Shown: in pieces, positions 16,994-26,797 of the stretch | How positions within the stretch are numbered: the stretch's first letter is position 1 | Layout: the number at the start of each line of letters is the position of its first letter | NCBI RefSeq assembly: GCF_014397245.1 | Contig: NZ_JACLHY010000004.1 | Coordinates: forward strand, 202,910 to 266,909 | Origin: Arenibacter arenosicollis | GTDB lineage: Bacteria > Bacteroidota > Bacteroidia > Flavobacteriales > Flavobacteriaceae | DNA length: 64,000 bases | Direction: 5' to 3' | The notes under the pieces: generated by a model | Told to the model about the DNA's origin: nothing | Database searches by the model: none | What the model saw: only the letters and a program-made list of their open reading frames with translations | Made by a program: the position numbers and the translations under genes

Positions 16994-19900
16994 ATGAAAA
17001 AAAGAATTTACAGGATTTCTCGGAAATTCCTTTTTATTTTAACTCTGCTGTATGGAATCACAATACAAGCACAAAATGTAACGGTTACCGGTAATGTGGT
17101 ATCGGCAGACGATTCACAAGGCCTTCCAGGGGTCAATGTGGTTGTTAAGGGCACGACCACTGGAACGGTAACGGATTTTGATGGCAACTACAGTATTGTA
17201 GCCCCTAGCGCTAACAGTACTTTAGTATTCACTTACATTGGTTTTACCGCCCAGGAAATTCCGATCAACGGAAAAAGCCAATTGAATGTAACCATGGCCG
17301 AAGATGCTGCTGCTCTAGATGAAGTAGTTGTTGTGGGTTATGGTACACAAATTAAAAGACAGGTAACAGGTTCGGTATCTACTATTCAGGCCGAGGAACT
17401 TGCCGACATTCCGGTCTCCCAGATTACCCAAAAAATACAAGGTAGAATTCCAGGCGTTCAAATTAATCAGACTACAGGTAAACCAGGACAGGGTATGTCG
17501 GTACGTATTCGTGGGCAACTATCCGTTTCAGGGGGAAGCGACCCTTTATATGTAGTTGATGGCTTCCCTATTTCCGGTGGAATAAACAATATAAATCCGG
17601 ATGAAATCCAGGACATTTCTATTTTGAAAGATGCTGCTTCCACTTCCCTTTATGGTTCAAGGGCAGCCAATGGTGTTGTTTTGATTACCACCAAAAGTGG
17701 AAAGCCAGGTGAAACAAGAGTAAGTCTAAATGTTACGACCAGCATGCAGAGTGTTCCTAACAGGGGACGAATTGAAATGATGAATGCTGTTGAATTTGCC
17801 CAATTTAAAAAGGAGTACTACGAAGATCAGGGGGATCCCGTGCCCGATATTTATCAGAACCCATCACAATACGAGGGGAAAAACAACGATTGGTACGATG
17901 CCATGCTTAGAACGGCCCCCATGACCAACTACAATCTCACCATTACTTCCAACAAAGAAAAATTGAAAACCGCATTGGTGCTGGGCTTCTTTGATCAGGA
18001 GGGTGTGGTCTTAAGTTCAGACTACAAGCGCTATTCGCTACGTGCAAATTTGGAATATAGCCTAACGGATAAGGTCCGCGTAGGGGTTAATATTGCTCCT
18101 AGTTACATCTTGGATAATGTACCAAGAACCGATGGTAGTAGGGGAACGGGACTATTATTTAACGCATTGCACACTTGGCCCATTATGCCGATCTACAATG
18201 ATGATGGGACCAGAACGGAATTCAATCGCTTTCCTGCCAATACCGGAAACATCTTCTCTTATGCCAACTGGCTTAATTCTGCAGAAAGAATTCAGGACGG
18301 AACCAAGGAGGTTAACCTTATTTCCAATGCGTTTGTTGAATACCAACCAATTGAAGGCTTATTCATTAAATCCAGTTTAAACGCGGAATTGTACAATAGC
18401 CAATATGAGTTATTCAGTCCAACCAATGCCACCTATGCAATCAATCGTCCTATACCGACGAACAATGAAGCTATTTGGGACGATAGGACTACGTTTTCGT
18501 GGTTGAACGAAAATACGGCTAACTATACTAAAAGTATTGGGGAACATAATTTCTCTCTACTAGGAGGTTTTAGTTATCAAAAATATCGTTTGGACAGAAA
18601 TAGGGTTGCGGCCAGTGATTTTGCAGATGATAGGTTGCCCAATATTCAAGGAGCGGCAAACATTAATAGAAATGGTACGTTCGATCAGGTGCAGGAATGG
18701 AGTTTGGTTTCTTTATTTTCTAGACTTACCTATAATTATCAAGGAAAGTATCTTTTAACAGGCTCAATTCGTAGTGACGGCTCTTCTAGATTCGGCTCTG
18801 AGAACAGGTGGGGTACCTTTCCCTCTGTATCTGCCGGTTGGATCGCTTCAGACGAAGCTTTTCTAGAAAATGTGGAATCCATTTCGCTTCTTAAACTTCG
18901 TGCCAGTTATGGTGTTACCGGTAACAACAATATTGGTAACTATACCCAATACGCTTTGATCGACAATACGGTGAATGCCGTATTTGGTAACGATTTTGCA
19001 CCAGGCTCGGCTGTAAATTCACTCTCCAATTCCAATTTGGGATGGGAAACCACAAAGCAGTTCGATATTGGATTGGATTTGAGCCTCTTTAACGATAGAG
19101 TGTCCTTGGTTTATGATTATTATACCAAAAACACGACCAATCTACTGTACAATGTACAAGTTCCAAGGGAGTCCGGATTTACCAATTTCAGTGACAACAT
19201 TGGTGAAATAAAGTTCTGGGGTCATGAGTTTGGTATTAATACCGTTAATACTACAGGTAAATTTAGATGGACTACCAATGCCAATATCTCCTTCAATAGA
19301 AATGAGGTAGTTGCATTGGCCGACGGTATTGACAGGGTTTATGGCCCAGGTGGATGGCACATTACGCAAGTAGGAAAACCCTTTGGTCAATTTTACGGAC
19401 ACCTGTCAGATGGGGTTTATCTAAACCAACAAGACTTGGACAGCTCTCCCCAAGTTCCGGGACGTTCTACCGTAGGTAGTATTAAATTATTGGATGTCAA
19501 TGGTGATGGGATAATTACTCGCGGAGGAGATTTTGATGACCGTGCCATTATGGGTAGTCCTTTTCCCGATTTCACCTATGGTATCACAAACACCATTAAC
19601 TACAATAACTTTGACTTTTCTGTAGTGGGTACCGGTTCTCAAGGCAATGAATTGCTTGTTAGACACTTGTATAGTACCACAAACCTGGATGGGGTATTTA
19701 ATCTTCTAAAAGATGTAAAATATAGGTTCCGATCCGTTGAAAATCCAGGAAGGGGCTTTTACGGAACTACAGTTGGCGGTGGTAATGTTACCGGTATTGA
19801 AAGGGACTGGATCAATGACCGCTTTGTAGCAGATGCGTCCTATTTCAATATTAGAAATATAACTTTAGGGTATACAATTCCTGGAGTGGACAAATATTTC

Positions 19901-20089
19901 AAGTCTGCCCGCGTATACGGCTCAGTTCAAAATGTTCACATATTCACCAAATACTGGGGTGGACCAAACCCTGAAATTAGTGTGCAGAACAATGGAGAGG
20001 GAGATGGCGGCAACCTCGCCTCCGGGGTAGATATTTCAGGATATCCGGTTCCACGTATATTTAGTTTAGGTTTAAATTTAAACTTTTAA
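16994..20089 (+). CDS. SusC/RagA family TonB-dependent outer-membrane transporter
   Basis: A 1031-residue outer-membrane protein that imports oligosaccharides with energy from TonB. A signal peptide (about residues 1-26, ending TIQAQ) is followed by a carboxypeptidase-regulatory-like domain at 28-103 (GNVVSADDSQGLPGVNVVVKG). The TonB box region DEVVVVGYGTQ is near residue 108. The plug spans about 115-230 (SQITQKIQGRIPGVQI, LKDAASTSLYGSRAANGVVLITTKSG) and the beta-barrel makes up the remainder, ending in IFSLGLNLNF. It lacks the N-terminal STN domain, so it is not expected to signal to a FecR protein. This fits its placement under a rhamnose-type promoter instead. The SusD partner starts 58 bp after the stop. 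Confidence 0.95.
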   Translation: MKKRIYRISRKFLFILTLLYGITIQAQNVTVTGNVVSADDSQGLPGVNVVVKGTTTGTVTDFDGNYSIVAPSANSTLVFTYIGFTAQEIPINGKSQLNVTMAEDAAALDEVVVVGYGTQIKRQVTGSVSTIQAEELADIPVSQITQKIQGRIPGVQINQTTGKPGQGMSVRIRGQLSVSGGSDPLYVVDGFPISGGINNINPDEIQDISILKDAASTSLYGSRAANGVVLITTKSGKPGETRVSLNVTTSMQSVPNRGRIEMMNAVEFAQFKKEYYEDQGDPVPDIYQNPSQYEGKNNDWYDAMLRTAPMTNYNLTITSNKEKLKTALVLGFFDQEGVVLSSDYKRYSLRANLEYSLTDKVRVGVNIAPSYILDNVPRTDGSRGTGLLFNALHTWPIMPIYNDDGTRTEFNRFPANTGNIFSYANWLNSAERIQDGTKEVNLISNAFVEYQPIEGLFIKSSLNAELYNSQYELFSPTNATYAINRPIPTNNEAIWDDRTTFSWLNENTANYTKSIGEHNFSLLGGFSYQKYRLDRNRVAASDFADDRLPNIQGAANINRNGTFDQVQEWSLVSLFSRLTYNYQGKYLLTGSIRSDGSSRFGSENRWGTFPSVSAGWIASDEAFLENVESISLLKLRASYGVTGNNNIGNYTQYALIDNTVNAVFGNDFAPGSAVNSLSNSNLGWETTKQFDIGLDLSLFNDRVSLVYDYYTKNTTNLLYNVQVPRESGFTNFSDNIGEIKFWGHEFGINTVNTTGKFRWTTNANISFNRNEVVALADGIDRVYGPGGWHITQVGKPFGQFYGHLSDGVYLNQQDLDSSPQVPGRSTVGSIKLLDVNGDGIITRGGDFDDRAIMGSPFPDFTYGITNTINYNNFDFSVVGTGSQGNELLVRHLYSTTNLDGVFNLLKDVKYRFRSVENPGRGFYGTTVGGGNVTGIERDWINDRFVADASYFNIRNITLGYTIPGVDKYFKSARVYGSVQNVHIFTKYWGGPNPEISVQNNGEGDGGNLASGVDISGYPVPRIFSLGLNLNF

Positions 20090-20147
20090 ATTGAAAACTT
20101 TTATGTCTAAACATATTTCACTTTCGACAAATTTTAAAACTGAAAAA

Positions 20148-21641
20148 ATGAAAAAAATATTCTATTTTATCGCAGCAATGTTAGGTTTTCTAGCAAGCGG
20201 TTGTGACGAGGAATTAACGATTTTCCCAGAAGACTCGTTAAGTGTACCTACCTTCTTTAAAACAGAAGAGGATTTTACCCAAGCCATCAATGGGGCTTAT
20301 GTACCCCTACGTGGGATTAACAATCAATCCAAGCCCTTTTTGGCGGAGATGCACTCGGACAATACCTATTTTGCACGTAACACTGCTTTCGGAGCTACGG
20401 ACAACCAAGAGGATATTGCCGACCACTCCATACCAAGTGATGGAGGTATTACGGCAAACTCACATGTAGAGAATGTATATGTTCAATATTTTGAGATTAT
20501 TGCTAGAACCAATCAGATTTTGGCAACAATAGACGACGCTGATTTTGATGCAGCTGCGAAAGCGAACGTAAAAGGACAAGCACTTTTTTTAAGGGCCTAT
20601 TCTTACTTTGACCTAGCGCAATTATTTGGTAGCGTACCCATGCATCTTGAGCCTGTAGTAGACCGCGAAGGAGCGGCTTTGCCTTTAGCCACCGAAGAAG
20701 TTCTTTACGGACAGATTATTGACGATGCCAAAGCGGCCATTACTTTATTGCCCCTTAAATCTCAACAACAGCCTGGAAGGGTAACCTCCGGTGCGGCACA
20801 AACACTTTTGGGTAATGTTTATGTAGTGCGCAAGCAATGGCTAGAAGCCGAAACGGTCTTGCAAGCAGTTGTAGACAGCGAGGAATATATGTTGATGCCC
20901 AACTATGAAGATGCCTTTTCCGGGAATAGCGACAACAAGAATAATATGGAGTCGGTTTTTGAAATCCAATATAGGGAAGGAGCTGAAGGACTGAATGGCA
21001 GTTTTTTATACAACTTTCTTCCAAGGCCAATTACCGCCGAAGAAGTTGGTTCTATAACCGGCACTTCCAATCCCCAACCAGTTAATGGAGAAGGGAACAA
21101 TATCCCTACGCCGGATATTATTGAGGCCTATGAGGATGGTGACCTAAGGGAAGATGCCTCTATTATGTACGTAACCTTAAGTGAAAGTTTTTGGGAAGAT
21201 GGGAATTATCCGATCATCAAAAAATATGTTGAGCCTCATGCGTTACATGGAAACCATGGTATGAACTGGCCAATTTACCGGTATTCCGAAGTGCTTTTGT
21301 TTTTGGCAGAAGCTCTTGAAGAACAAGGTAAGGCCGGTGCTGATACACTTCTAAATTTAGTACGTGACCGTGCAGGATTAGGGGTGTATTCCGGAGATTT
21401 GGGAGAAGCTATCTTTAACGAAAGAAGGGTAGAGCTTGCTTTTGAGAACAAAAGATGGTTCGATTTGGTAAGAACTGGTAGAGCCATAGACGTGATAACT
21501 GCTCATGGCAATAAAATTAAGGCCAATCCAGTAGACTATTACTACCCTGCAGGCGTAGAACCAAGAGGAAATGTCTTTACGAACATTTCTGAACGGTACG
21601 CACTTCCAGCCTCAGAATCGTCGCTAAATCCTAATTTCTAA
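20148..21641 (+). CDS. SusD/RagB family glycan-binding lipoprotein
   Basis: This surface lipoprotein forms the lid of the adjacent SusC transporter and binds the glycan. I place the start at the ATG at 20148, giving MKKIFYFIAAMLGFLASGC with the lipidated Cys19 in a good lipobox. A TTG at 20091 would add 19 residues that bury the signal peptide. The SusD fold shows in DSLSVPTFFKTEEDFTQAINGAY, the helix region KGQALFLRAYSYFDLAQLFG and the C-terminal NERRVELAFENKRWFDLVRTG. The length (497 residues) is usual. The specificity is not readable from sequence but the operon's promoter ties it to rhamnose-containing material. Confidence 0.95.
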   Translation: MKKIFYFIAAMLGFLASGCDEELTIFPEDSLSVPTFFKTEEDFTQAINGAYVPLRGINNQSKPFLAEMHSDNTYFARNTAFGATDNQEDIADHSIPSDGGITANSHVENVYVQYFEIIARTNQILATIDDADFDAAAKANVKGQALFLRAYSYFDLAQLFGSVPMHLEPVVDREGAALPLATEEVLYGQIIDDAKAAITLLPLKSQQQPGRVTSGAAQTLLGNVYVVRKQWLEAETVLQAVVDSEEYMLMPNYEDAFSGNSDNKNNMESVFEIQYREGAEGLNGSFLYNFLPRPITAEEVGSITGTSNPQPVNGEGNNIPTPDIIEAYEDGDLREDASIMYVTLSESFWEDGNYPIIKKYVEPHALHGNHGMNWPIYRYSEVLLFLAEALEEQGKAGADTLLNLVRDRAGLGVYSGDLGEAIFNERRVELAFENKRWFDLVRTGRAIDVITAHGNKIKANPVDYYYPAGVEPRGNVFTNISERYALPASESSLNPNF

Positions 21642-21674
21642 TTATATTAGTGCACCTAATAAAGAAAATAAATA

Positions 21675-24356
21675 ATGAATAGAATACTTGCTACACTAAT
21701 TTTTACGATGCTTTTATCCGTTTCTTGTGAAGATACCAAGAAAATGGAAACTGCAAGTGGCCAAGAGCTCGATCCAAAATTGGCGAAGCTAAAGTTACAG
21801 CCGGGCTTTGAGGCCGAACACCTTTATAGTCCGGGTGATAATGATCAGGGCTCATGGGTAGCCATGGCCTTCGATGACAAGGATCGACTGATCACTGCTG
21901 ATCAATACGGTGCCTTATATCGTCTTGAGCTTCCTGCCATTGGATCTGATGTACTAACGCCCAAGATTGAAAAGCTAAAGATACAAACCGGAGAAGCCGT
22001 GGCCGATTCTATAATTCAAATGGGTTATGCCCAAGGATTGCTGTACGCTTTCAATAGTCTGTATGTAATGGTGAATCATCGCGGTAGTGATGAATTCGAG
22101 AAGAGCAGTGGGCTCTATCGTTTGCAGGATACGGATAACGATGACCAATATGACAAGATCACCCAGTTAAAGGCATTGAACGGCGCAGGTGAGCATGGCC
22201 CACATAGTATTGTTTTGAGTCCGGACGGAGAGTCTCTTTACATTATTGCTGGAAATCATACCGATCTCCCAGAAATGGATGCTTATCGTTTGCCCAAGGT
22301 TTGGAAGGACGACAATCTTTTTCCCCAGGTAAAGGATCCCCGCGGTCACGCCAATGACCGTGGAGCCCCAGGGGGCTGGGTGGCTAAAATAGACCCTGAA
22401 GGAAAGCATTGGGAATTGGTCAGTGCCGGTTTTCGAAATCCATTTGACCTGGATTTTAACGATGAAGGAGACATGTTTGTTTACGATTCGGATATGGAAT
22501 GGGATTTGGGCATGCCATGGTACCGTCCTACCCGTATCTGCCATGTTACCAGCGGTAGTGAATTTGGTTGGAGAACGGGGAACGGAAAATGGTCCCCCGC
22601 ATATCCCGACAACCTTCCTCCGATCGTAAATATTGGCCAGGGATCTCCCACCAATGTAGTTTACGGAAGGGGAGCTAAATTTCCGGAAAAATACCAAAAG
22701 AGCATTTATGCCTTCGACTGGAGTTTCGGTATCATATATGCCATACACCTTAAGGCCAATGGATCTTCCTATGATGGGGAGAGGGAGGAATTTTTATCAG
22801 GGATTCCACTTCCTTTGACGGATGGGGTTATAGGTCCTGATGGTGCCATGTATTTCATGACCGGAGGGCGTAGATTGGATTCCGATCTTTATAGGGTACA
22901 CTATACCGGAAACGAAGCTGTATCAGCTGCCAACAAGGCATCCGAACTTACCGAAGGGAATAAGATAAGAAGACAGTTGGAAGAATATCATACAGGCCCA
23001 AAAAGTGGGGCTGTTGAATTTGCCTGGCCTTATTTAAACAACGAGGACCGGTTTATCCAATATGCGGCACGTATTGCCGTAGAGCACCAACCTGTTAATG
23101 AATGGCAGAGCAAAGTGCTTTCTGAAAAAGATCCAATTACTTTGGCGCAGGGAATTATTGCCCTATCCAGACATGGTAACAAATCCCAGCAGAACCAAAT
23201 GCTAAATGCCCTTTTAGGGGTAGATTTTTCAAAGCTTTCCCCTCAACAACAAGTGGCCCAACTAAGGGCATTTGAACTGACGCTGTCACGTTTTGGGGTT
23301 CCCGGTTCATCCATTAAGAACAAGGTCATCGATTATCTATCGCCACATTATCCGGCAACGACAGATGTATTGAACCAAATGCTTAGTAAAACCCTTGCTT
23401 ATTTGGACGACCCAACGGTGGCAAGTAAAACATTGGCACTGTTGGAATCCAATACAGGTGAGAATGTTGACGTAATGGCTAACACAGCTACAGAGGCTTC
23501 GGACCTTATTTTGAGAAATCCACAATATGGAATGGATATAGCCCTTACTCTGAAAAATATGCCTCCCGCTCAGCACACCTACTACGGTATGGTTCTGGAG
23601 GATGTTGATAAGGGATGGACTCCTGAACTCCGTGAAAAATATTTTAAATGGTTCAATAAGGCCTTTTCCTTCAAGGCGGGAAGAAGCTATATCGGTTTCA
23701 TAGACAAGGCTAGAAAAAAAGCATTGACTCATGTACCTAAAAATCAATTTGATTTTTACGATAAATTGTCTGGTGCAGATCTGTTATCCAGTTCCGGCAA
23801 CGATTTGGCAGTATCCACTGTGCAACCTAAAGGCCCACGCCACAATTGGCAAGTAGAGGAAATAGAAGCCTTGGTGGCCGATGGACTGAAGGGTAGGGAT
23901 TTCGAGTACGGCAAAAGCATGTTCGCTGCTACAACCTGTATCACTTGTCATTCCATGCAGGGAGAAGGAGAGAATATTGGCCCGGACCTAACACAATTGG
24001 GTACTCGTTTTTCACCCCAAGATATACTTAAGGCCATTATAGATCCAAGCGATGTAATTTCGGATCAATATAATACTACAGTGTATACCTTAAAGGATGG
24101 AAAATCGATTGTTGGACGATTGATGAACGAAACCGAGCAAAATTATATCGTTTCGCAAAACCCTTATGCTCCCGATCAAACTCGTGAGATACCTAAGGAC
24201 CAGGTGGTGGACACCAAGCTTTCTTCCGTTTCATTGATGCCTCCGGGAACTATCAATAGACTTAATGAAGAAGAAGTCAAAGACCTTTTGGCCTATTTGA
24301 TTGCAGGAGGAAATCCAGAAAATCCGATATATTCAGAAACAGAGGCCAACAACTAA
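21675..24356 (+). CDS. Membrane-bound dehydrogenase-like propeller protein with C-terminal heme-binding domain
   Basis: This 893-residue lipoprotein (Cys18, LSVSCED) resembles the PVC-type heme-binding proteins. An N-terminal beta-propeller (about 35-420) resembles PQQ/sorbosone dehydrogenase domains, with VAMAFDDKDRLITADQYG and VLSPDGESLYIIAGNHT. A helical repeat-like middle spans about 430-720. The c-type heme domain has CITCH at 755-759 and typical continuation GEGENIGPDLTQLG and IIDPSDVISDQYNTTVY. The methionine in the late SLMPPGTINRL is a likely axial ligand. Such proteins are suspected sugar or alcohol oxidoreductases but few have been tested. It is third in the SusC/SusD operon, 33 bp after SusD, which implies periplasmic oxidation of an imported glycan. 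Substrate is unknown. Confidence 0.85.
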   Translation: MNRILATLIFTMLLSVSCEDTKKMETASGQELDPKLAKLKLQPGFEAEHLYSPGDNDQGSWVAMAFDDKDRLITADQYGALYRLELPAIGSDVLTPKIEKLKIQTGEAVADSIIQMGYAQGLLYAFNSLYVMVNHRGSDEFEKSSGLYRLQDTDNDDQYDKITQLKALNGAGEHGPHSIVLSPDGESLYIIAGNHTDLPEMDAYRLPKVWKDDNLFPQVKDPRGHANDRGAPGGWVAKIDPEGKHWELVSAGFRNPFDLDFNDEGDMFVYDSDMEWDLGMPWYRPTRICHVTSGSEFGWRTGNGKWSPAYPDNLPPIVNIGQGSPTNVVYGRGAKFPEKYQKSIYAFDWSFGIIYAIHLKANGSSYDGEREEFLSGIPLPLTDGVIGPDGAMYFMTGGRRLDSDLYRVHYTGNEAVSAANKASELTEGNKIRRQLEEYHTGPKSGAVEFAWPYLNNEDRFIQYAARIAVEHQPVNEWQSKVLSEKDPITLAQGIIALSRHGNKSQQNQMLNALLGVDFSKLSPQQQVAQLRAFELTLSRFGVPGSSIKNKVIDYLSPHYPATTDVLNQMLSKTLAYLDDPTVASKTLALLESNTGENVDVMANTATEASDLILRNPQYGMDIALTLKNMPPAQHTYYGMVLEDVDKGWTPELREKYFKWFNKAFSFKAGRSYIGFIDKARKKALTHVPKNQFDFYDKLSGADLLSSSGNDLAVSTVQPKGPRHNWQVEEIEALVADGLKGRDFEYGKSMFAATTCITCHSMQGEGENIGPDLTQLGTRFSPQDILKAIIDPSDVISDQYNTTVYTLKDGKSIVGRLMNETEQNYIVSQNPYAPDQTREIPKDQVVDTKLSSVSLMPPGTINRLNEEEVKDLLAYLIAGGNPENPIYSETEANN

Positions 24357-24358
24357 CA

Positions 24359-25588
24359 ATGGCTAATTTAATTGCATTAACCGGTCTATTCAGGTTAAAA
24401 AGACCTGCACTGTCTAAGTTTAATTTTATAAACTTAAACGGTGCAGCGTTTTTTATAAACCCTGTCTTTTTATTGATGGGTTCTTTCATATTTGCACAAT
24501 CGAAACCTTTAAAGTTTACCAAACAACAGATTGCTTCAGAAAGCTATGAAACTGTAGGTGTGTTCGATGTGGACAACGACAACGCCCTCGACCTGGTCTC
24601 CGGGGCCTATTGGTATAAGGGACCTGACTTCCAAACCCGTCACTATATTGGTTCGGCAAAAAGATACGGGGAATACTATGACGATTTTTCCACAATTCCT
24701 TTAGACATTAATGGGGATGGACATATGGATTTTATTACGGGCGGATGGTTTGGAAAACAATTGCTGTGGAAGCTAAATCCTGGTGATGGTGGTGAATGGC
24801 AGGAGCATTTAATAGCTGAAGCAGGAAACATTGAAAGTACCCGTTCTTGGGATTTGGATGGCGATGGCACCATCGAAATAATTCCTAATACTCCCAATGA
24901 TTCTTTGGTGATTTATAGATTGCAATTGGATAACAACAAAAAAGGTGCAGAAAAGTTCAGTAAGCACGCCATTTCTGGTGCACAAGGACATGGGTTGGGC
25001 TTTGGTGATATAAATGGTGATGGATTGGACGACATTATTGTACCAAAGGGTTGGCTCCAAGCCCCTAACGACACCTATGCGGGGAAATGGAAATTTCATC
25101 AGGATTTTGAATTGGGCACGGCAAGCGTACCAATAATTGTAACCGACGTAAATAAGGATGGACTTTCAGATCTTATTGTTGGTCAAGGCCATGATTACGG
25201 CTTATTTTGGTTTGAACAAAAAACTGCTACCAAGAAACAGAAATCCCAATGGATAAAACACGCCATTGACCCCTATAATTCACAGTACCACAGTATGGAA
25301 TGGACCGATATTGATCAGGATGGGGAAAATGAGCTGGTAACAGGTAAGCGTTACCGTGCCCATAATGGAAAAGACCCCGGCGGTAACGATGACCTTGGAC
25401 TTTATTATTTCAAGTGGAACGGAGAGAATTTTAGTAAACAAGTTATTGATTATGGCCCCTATGGTCAGGGAAAAGGAACCGGAGTCTATTTTAGTGTTTC
25501 CGATGTAAACAATAACGGAATGAAAGATATTATCGTGGCCGGAAAAGATGGCCTTAACATTTATTACAACGAACCTATAAAACAATAA
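24359..25588 (+). CDS. VCBS/FG-GAP repeat protein, secreted
   Basis: A 409-residue predicted beta-propeller with calcium-binding repeats of the form DxDxDGxxD. At least seven are visible: DVDNDNALDLVSG, DINGDGHMDFITG, DLDGDGTIEII, DINGDGLDDIIV, DVNKDGLSDLIVG, DIDQDGENELVTG and DVNNNGMKDIIVAG. The start two bases after the previous stop gives an unusually long n-region before the hydrophobic signal (about 28-46, ending FIFAQ). The internal Met40 is too close to the cleavage site to be the start. It is fourth in the operon. Proteins of this type often accompany heme dehydrogenase-like and DUF1080 proteins, but their function is not known; a carbohydrate-binding or scaffold role is a guess. Confidence 0.85.
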   Translation: MANLIALTGLFRLKRPALSKFNFINLNGAAFFINPVFLLMGSFIFAQSKPLKFTKQQIASESYETVGVFDVDNDNALDLVSGAYWYKGPDFQTRHYIGSAKRYGEYYDDFSTIPLDINGDGHMDFITGGWFGKQLLWKLNPGDGGEWQEHLIAEAGNIESTRSWDLDGDGTIEIIPNTPNDSLVIYRLQLDNNKKGAEKFSKHAISGAQGHGLGFGDINGDGLDDIIVPKGWLQAPNDTYAGKWKFHQDFELGTASVPIIVTDVNKDGLSDLIVGQGHDYGLFWFEQKTATKKQKSQWIKHAIDPYNSQYHSMEWTDIDQDGENELVTGKRYRAHNGKDPGGNDDLGLYYFKWNGENFSKQVIDYGPYGQGKGTGVYFSVSDVNNNGMKDIIVAGKDGLNIYYNEPIKQ

Positions 25589-25591
25589 ATC

Positions 25592-26395
25592 ATGAATTTG
25601 AAAAGAACTTTTAAGCCACATATATTAGTGCTGCTTGCAATTGTTGGCCTACAGTCCTGCAAGGAAAAAAATGAAAATAAACCACAGCCGGAAGTGGCAG
25701 CGGCCACAACGGAACAGGATGGCTTTGTACAGATATTCGATGGCAAGACACTTGATAACTGGGAAGGAGATCCCAATTATTGGAGGGTAGAGAGCGGAAA
25801 TCTTGTGGGTGAAGTAACCCCCACTACTTTGTTGAAGAATAATACCTTTATTATTTATCAAGGAGGACAACCGGCAGATTTTGAACTGAAGCTCGAATTC
25901 CGAATAGCGGAAGCAGGGAACAGTGGTATAAATTACCGCAGTGAAAAAGTGGATACCATTCCTTTTGCGTTACGTGGTTATCAAGCCGATATAGATGGAA
26001 AAATCAGGTATACCGGGCAGAACTATGAAGAGAAAAAGCGTACTACTTTGGCCTATAGAGGCGAAAAGGCAAGAATAACGTCTCAGGAAAATCCAGATAC
26101 TCCAGGTTCTTTACGAGCCAATGTAGCAAAGAATGCCTGGCAGAGTAGGGAGATTTTGGAATCACTTGGAGATTCGGACGAATTAAAGACTGAAATTAAA
26201 AGTGAAGATTGGAACGAAGCCCACCTTATCATTAAAGGAAACAAATTACAACATTACATTAATGGCATCCTAATGAGCGAGGTAATCGACGATGATACGG
26301 TTAATAGGACTTCCTCAGGGTTTTTAGGTGTTCAGGTACATGTAGGGCCGCCTATGAAAGTAGAATATAGAAATATAAGATTGAAGAATTTATAG
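25592..26395 (+). CDS. DUF1080 (3-keto-disaccharide hydrolase family) lipoprotein
   Basis: A 267-residue lipoprotein (Cys23, GLQSCKE) with one DUF1080 domain from about residue 44. Typical motifs are FVQIFDGKTLDNWEG, YWRVESGNLVGE, DFELKLEFRIAEAGNSGINYRS and the C-terminal SGFLGVQVHVGPPMKVEYRNIRLKNL. The fold is concanavalin-like. Some family members cleave 3-keto-glycosides, which arise when a dehydrogenase oxidises a sugar at C3. Here the gene follows a dehydrogenase-like heme protein, so a two-step oxidise-then-cleave route is possible. It is the last gene of the SusC operon, with a clear terminator 90 bp downstream. Family is firm; activity is inferred. Confidence 0.9.
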   Translation: MNLKRTFKPHILVLLAIVGLQSCKEKNENKPQPEVAAATTEQDGFVQIFDGKTLDNWEGDPNYWRVESGNLVGEVTPTTLLKNNTFIIYQGGQPADFELKLEFRIAEAGNSGINYRSEKVDTIPFALRGYQADIDGKIRYTGQNYEEKKRTTLAYRGEKARITSQENPDTPGSLRANVAKNAWQSREILESLGDSDELKTEIKSEDWNEAHLIIKGNKLQHYINGILMSEVIDDDTVNRTSSGFLGVQVHVGPPMKVEYRNIRLKNL

Positions 26396-26485
26396 TGATA
26401 ACAATTTCTTCCATTCAAGAAGAATAGAGTTCAACCATTAATTCTTGGCTTCTGTTATAACTTGAAAAATTTAACTATCGGAAAA

Positions 26486-26518
26486 GGGATGAAAATTAAA
26501 TTTTCATCCCTTTTTTTT
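26486..26518 (+). terminator. Rho-independent terminator of the first SusC operon
   Basis: GGGATGAAAAT pairs with ATTTTCATCCC around a three-base loop (TAA), followed by eight T residues. It lies 90 bp after the DUF1080 stop codon and closes the operon that begins at 16994. Confidence 0.92.
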
Positions 26519-26582
26519 ACTTTCCAAAGCATGTCAAATCCCCTACTCCAACTATATAATTAATATATATTTCATGACGGCA

Positions 26583-26627
26583 CAGGACAGCACAGGATAG
26601 GTTATGATGATATAAAGCTTAAGTTTG
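26583..26627 (+). promoter_or_regulatory. Rhamnose-type composite promoter before the sulfatase-GH78 fusion gene
   Basis: The box CAGGA CAGCA CAGGA TAG (26583-26600), then 19 bp, then TAAGTTTG (26620-26627), a perfect TAnnTTTG. The leader of the mRNA would be about 165 bases. The remaining parts of 26396-26797 show only the terminator at 26486. Confidence 0.83.
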
Positions 26628-26797
26628 ATCAAGTCTATTTCAATCGCAATAATACTTTGTTTTTTTGAACAATAGTAGAAGTTCCAGTCTCATGGAAAAC
26701 AACTTATTTTTGAAATTGATATTGATAACTCTTAATTTATGGATCAATAACGATAGGCAAATTACAACTGCCAATTAAAAACAAAAAACACCAATAG

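Noticed and set aside
20091..20147. TTG start of the first SusD gene
   Set aside because: It would put 19 extra residues before a well-formed lipoprotein signal starting at 20148.
26692..26778. A 28-codon hydrophobic frame in the leader of the sulfatase-GH78 gene
   Set aside because: Too short and no comparable frame in the other box-controlled leaders; likely chance.
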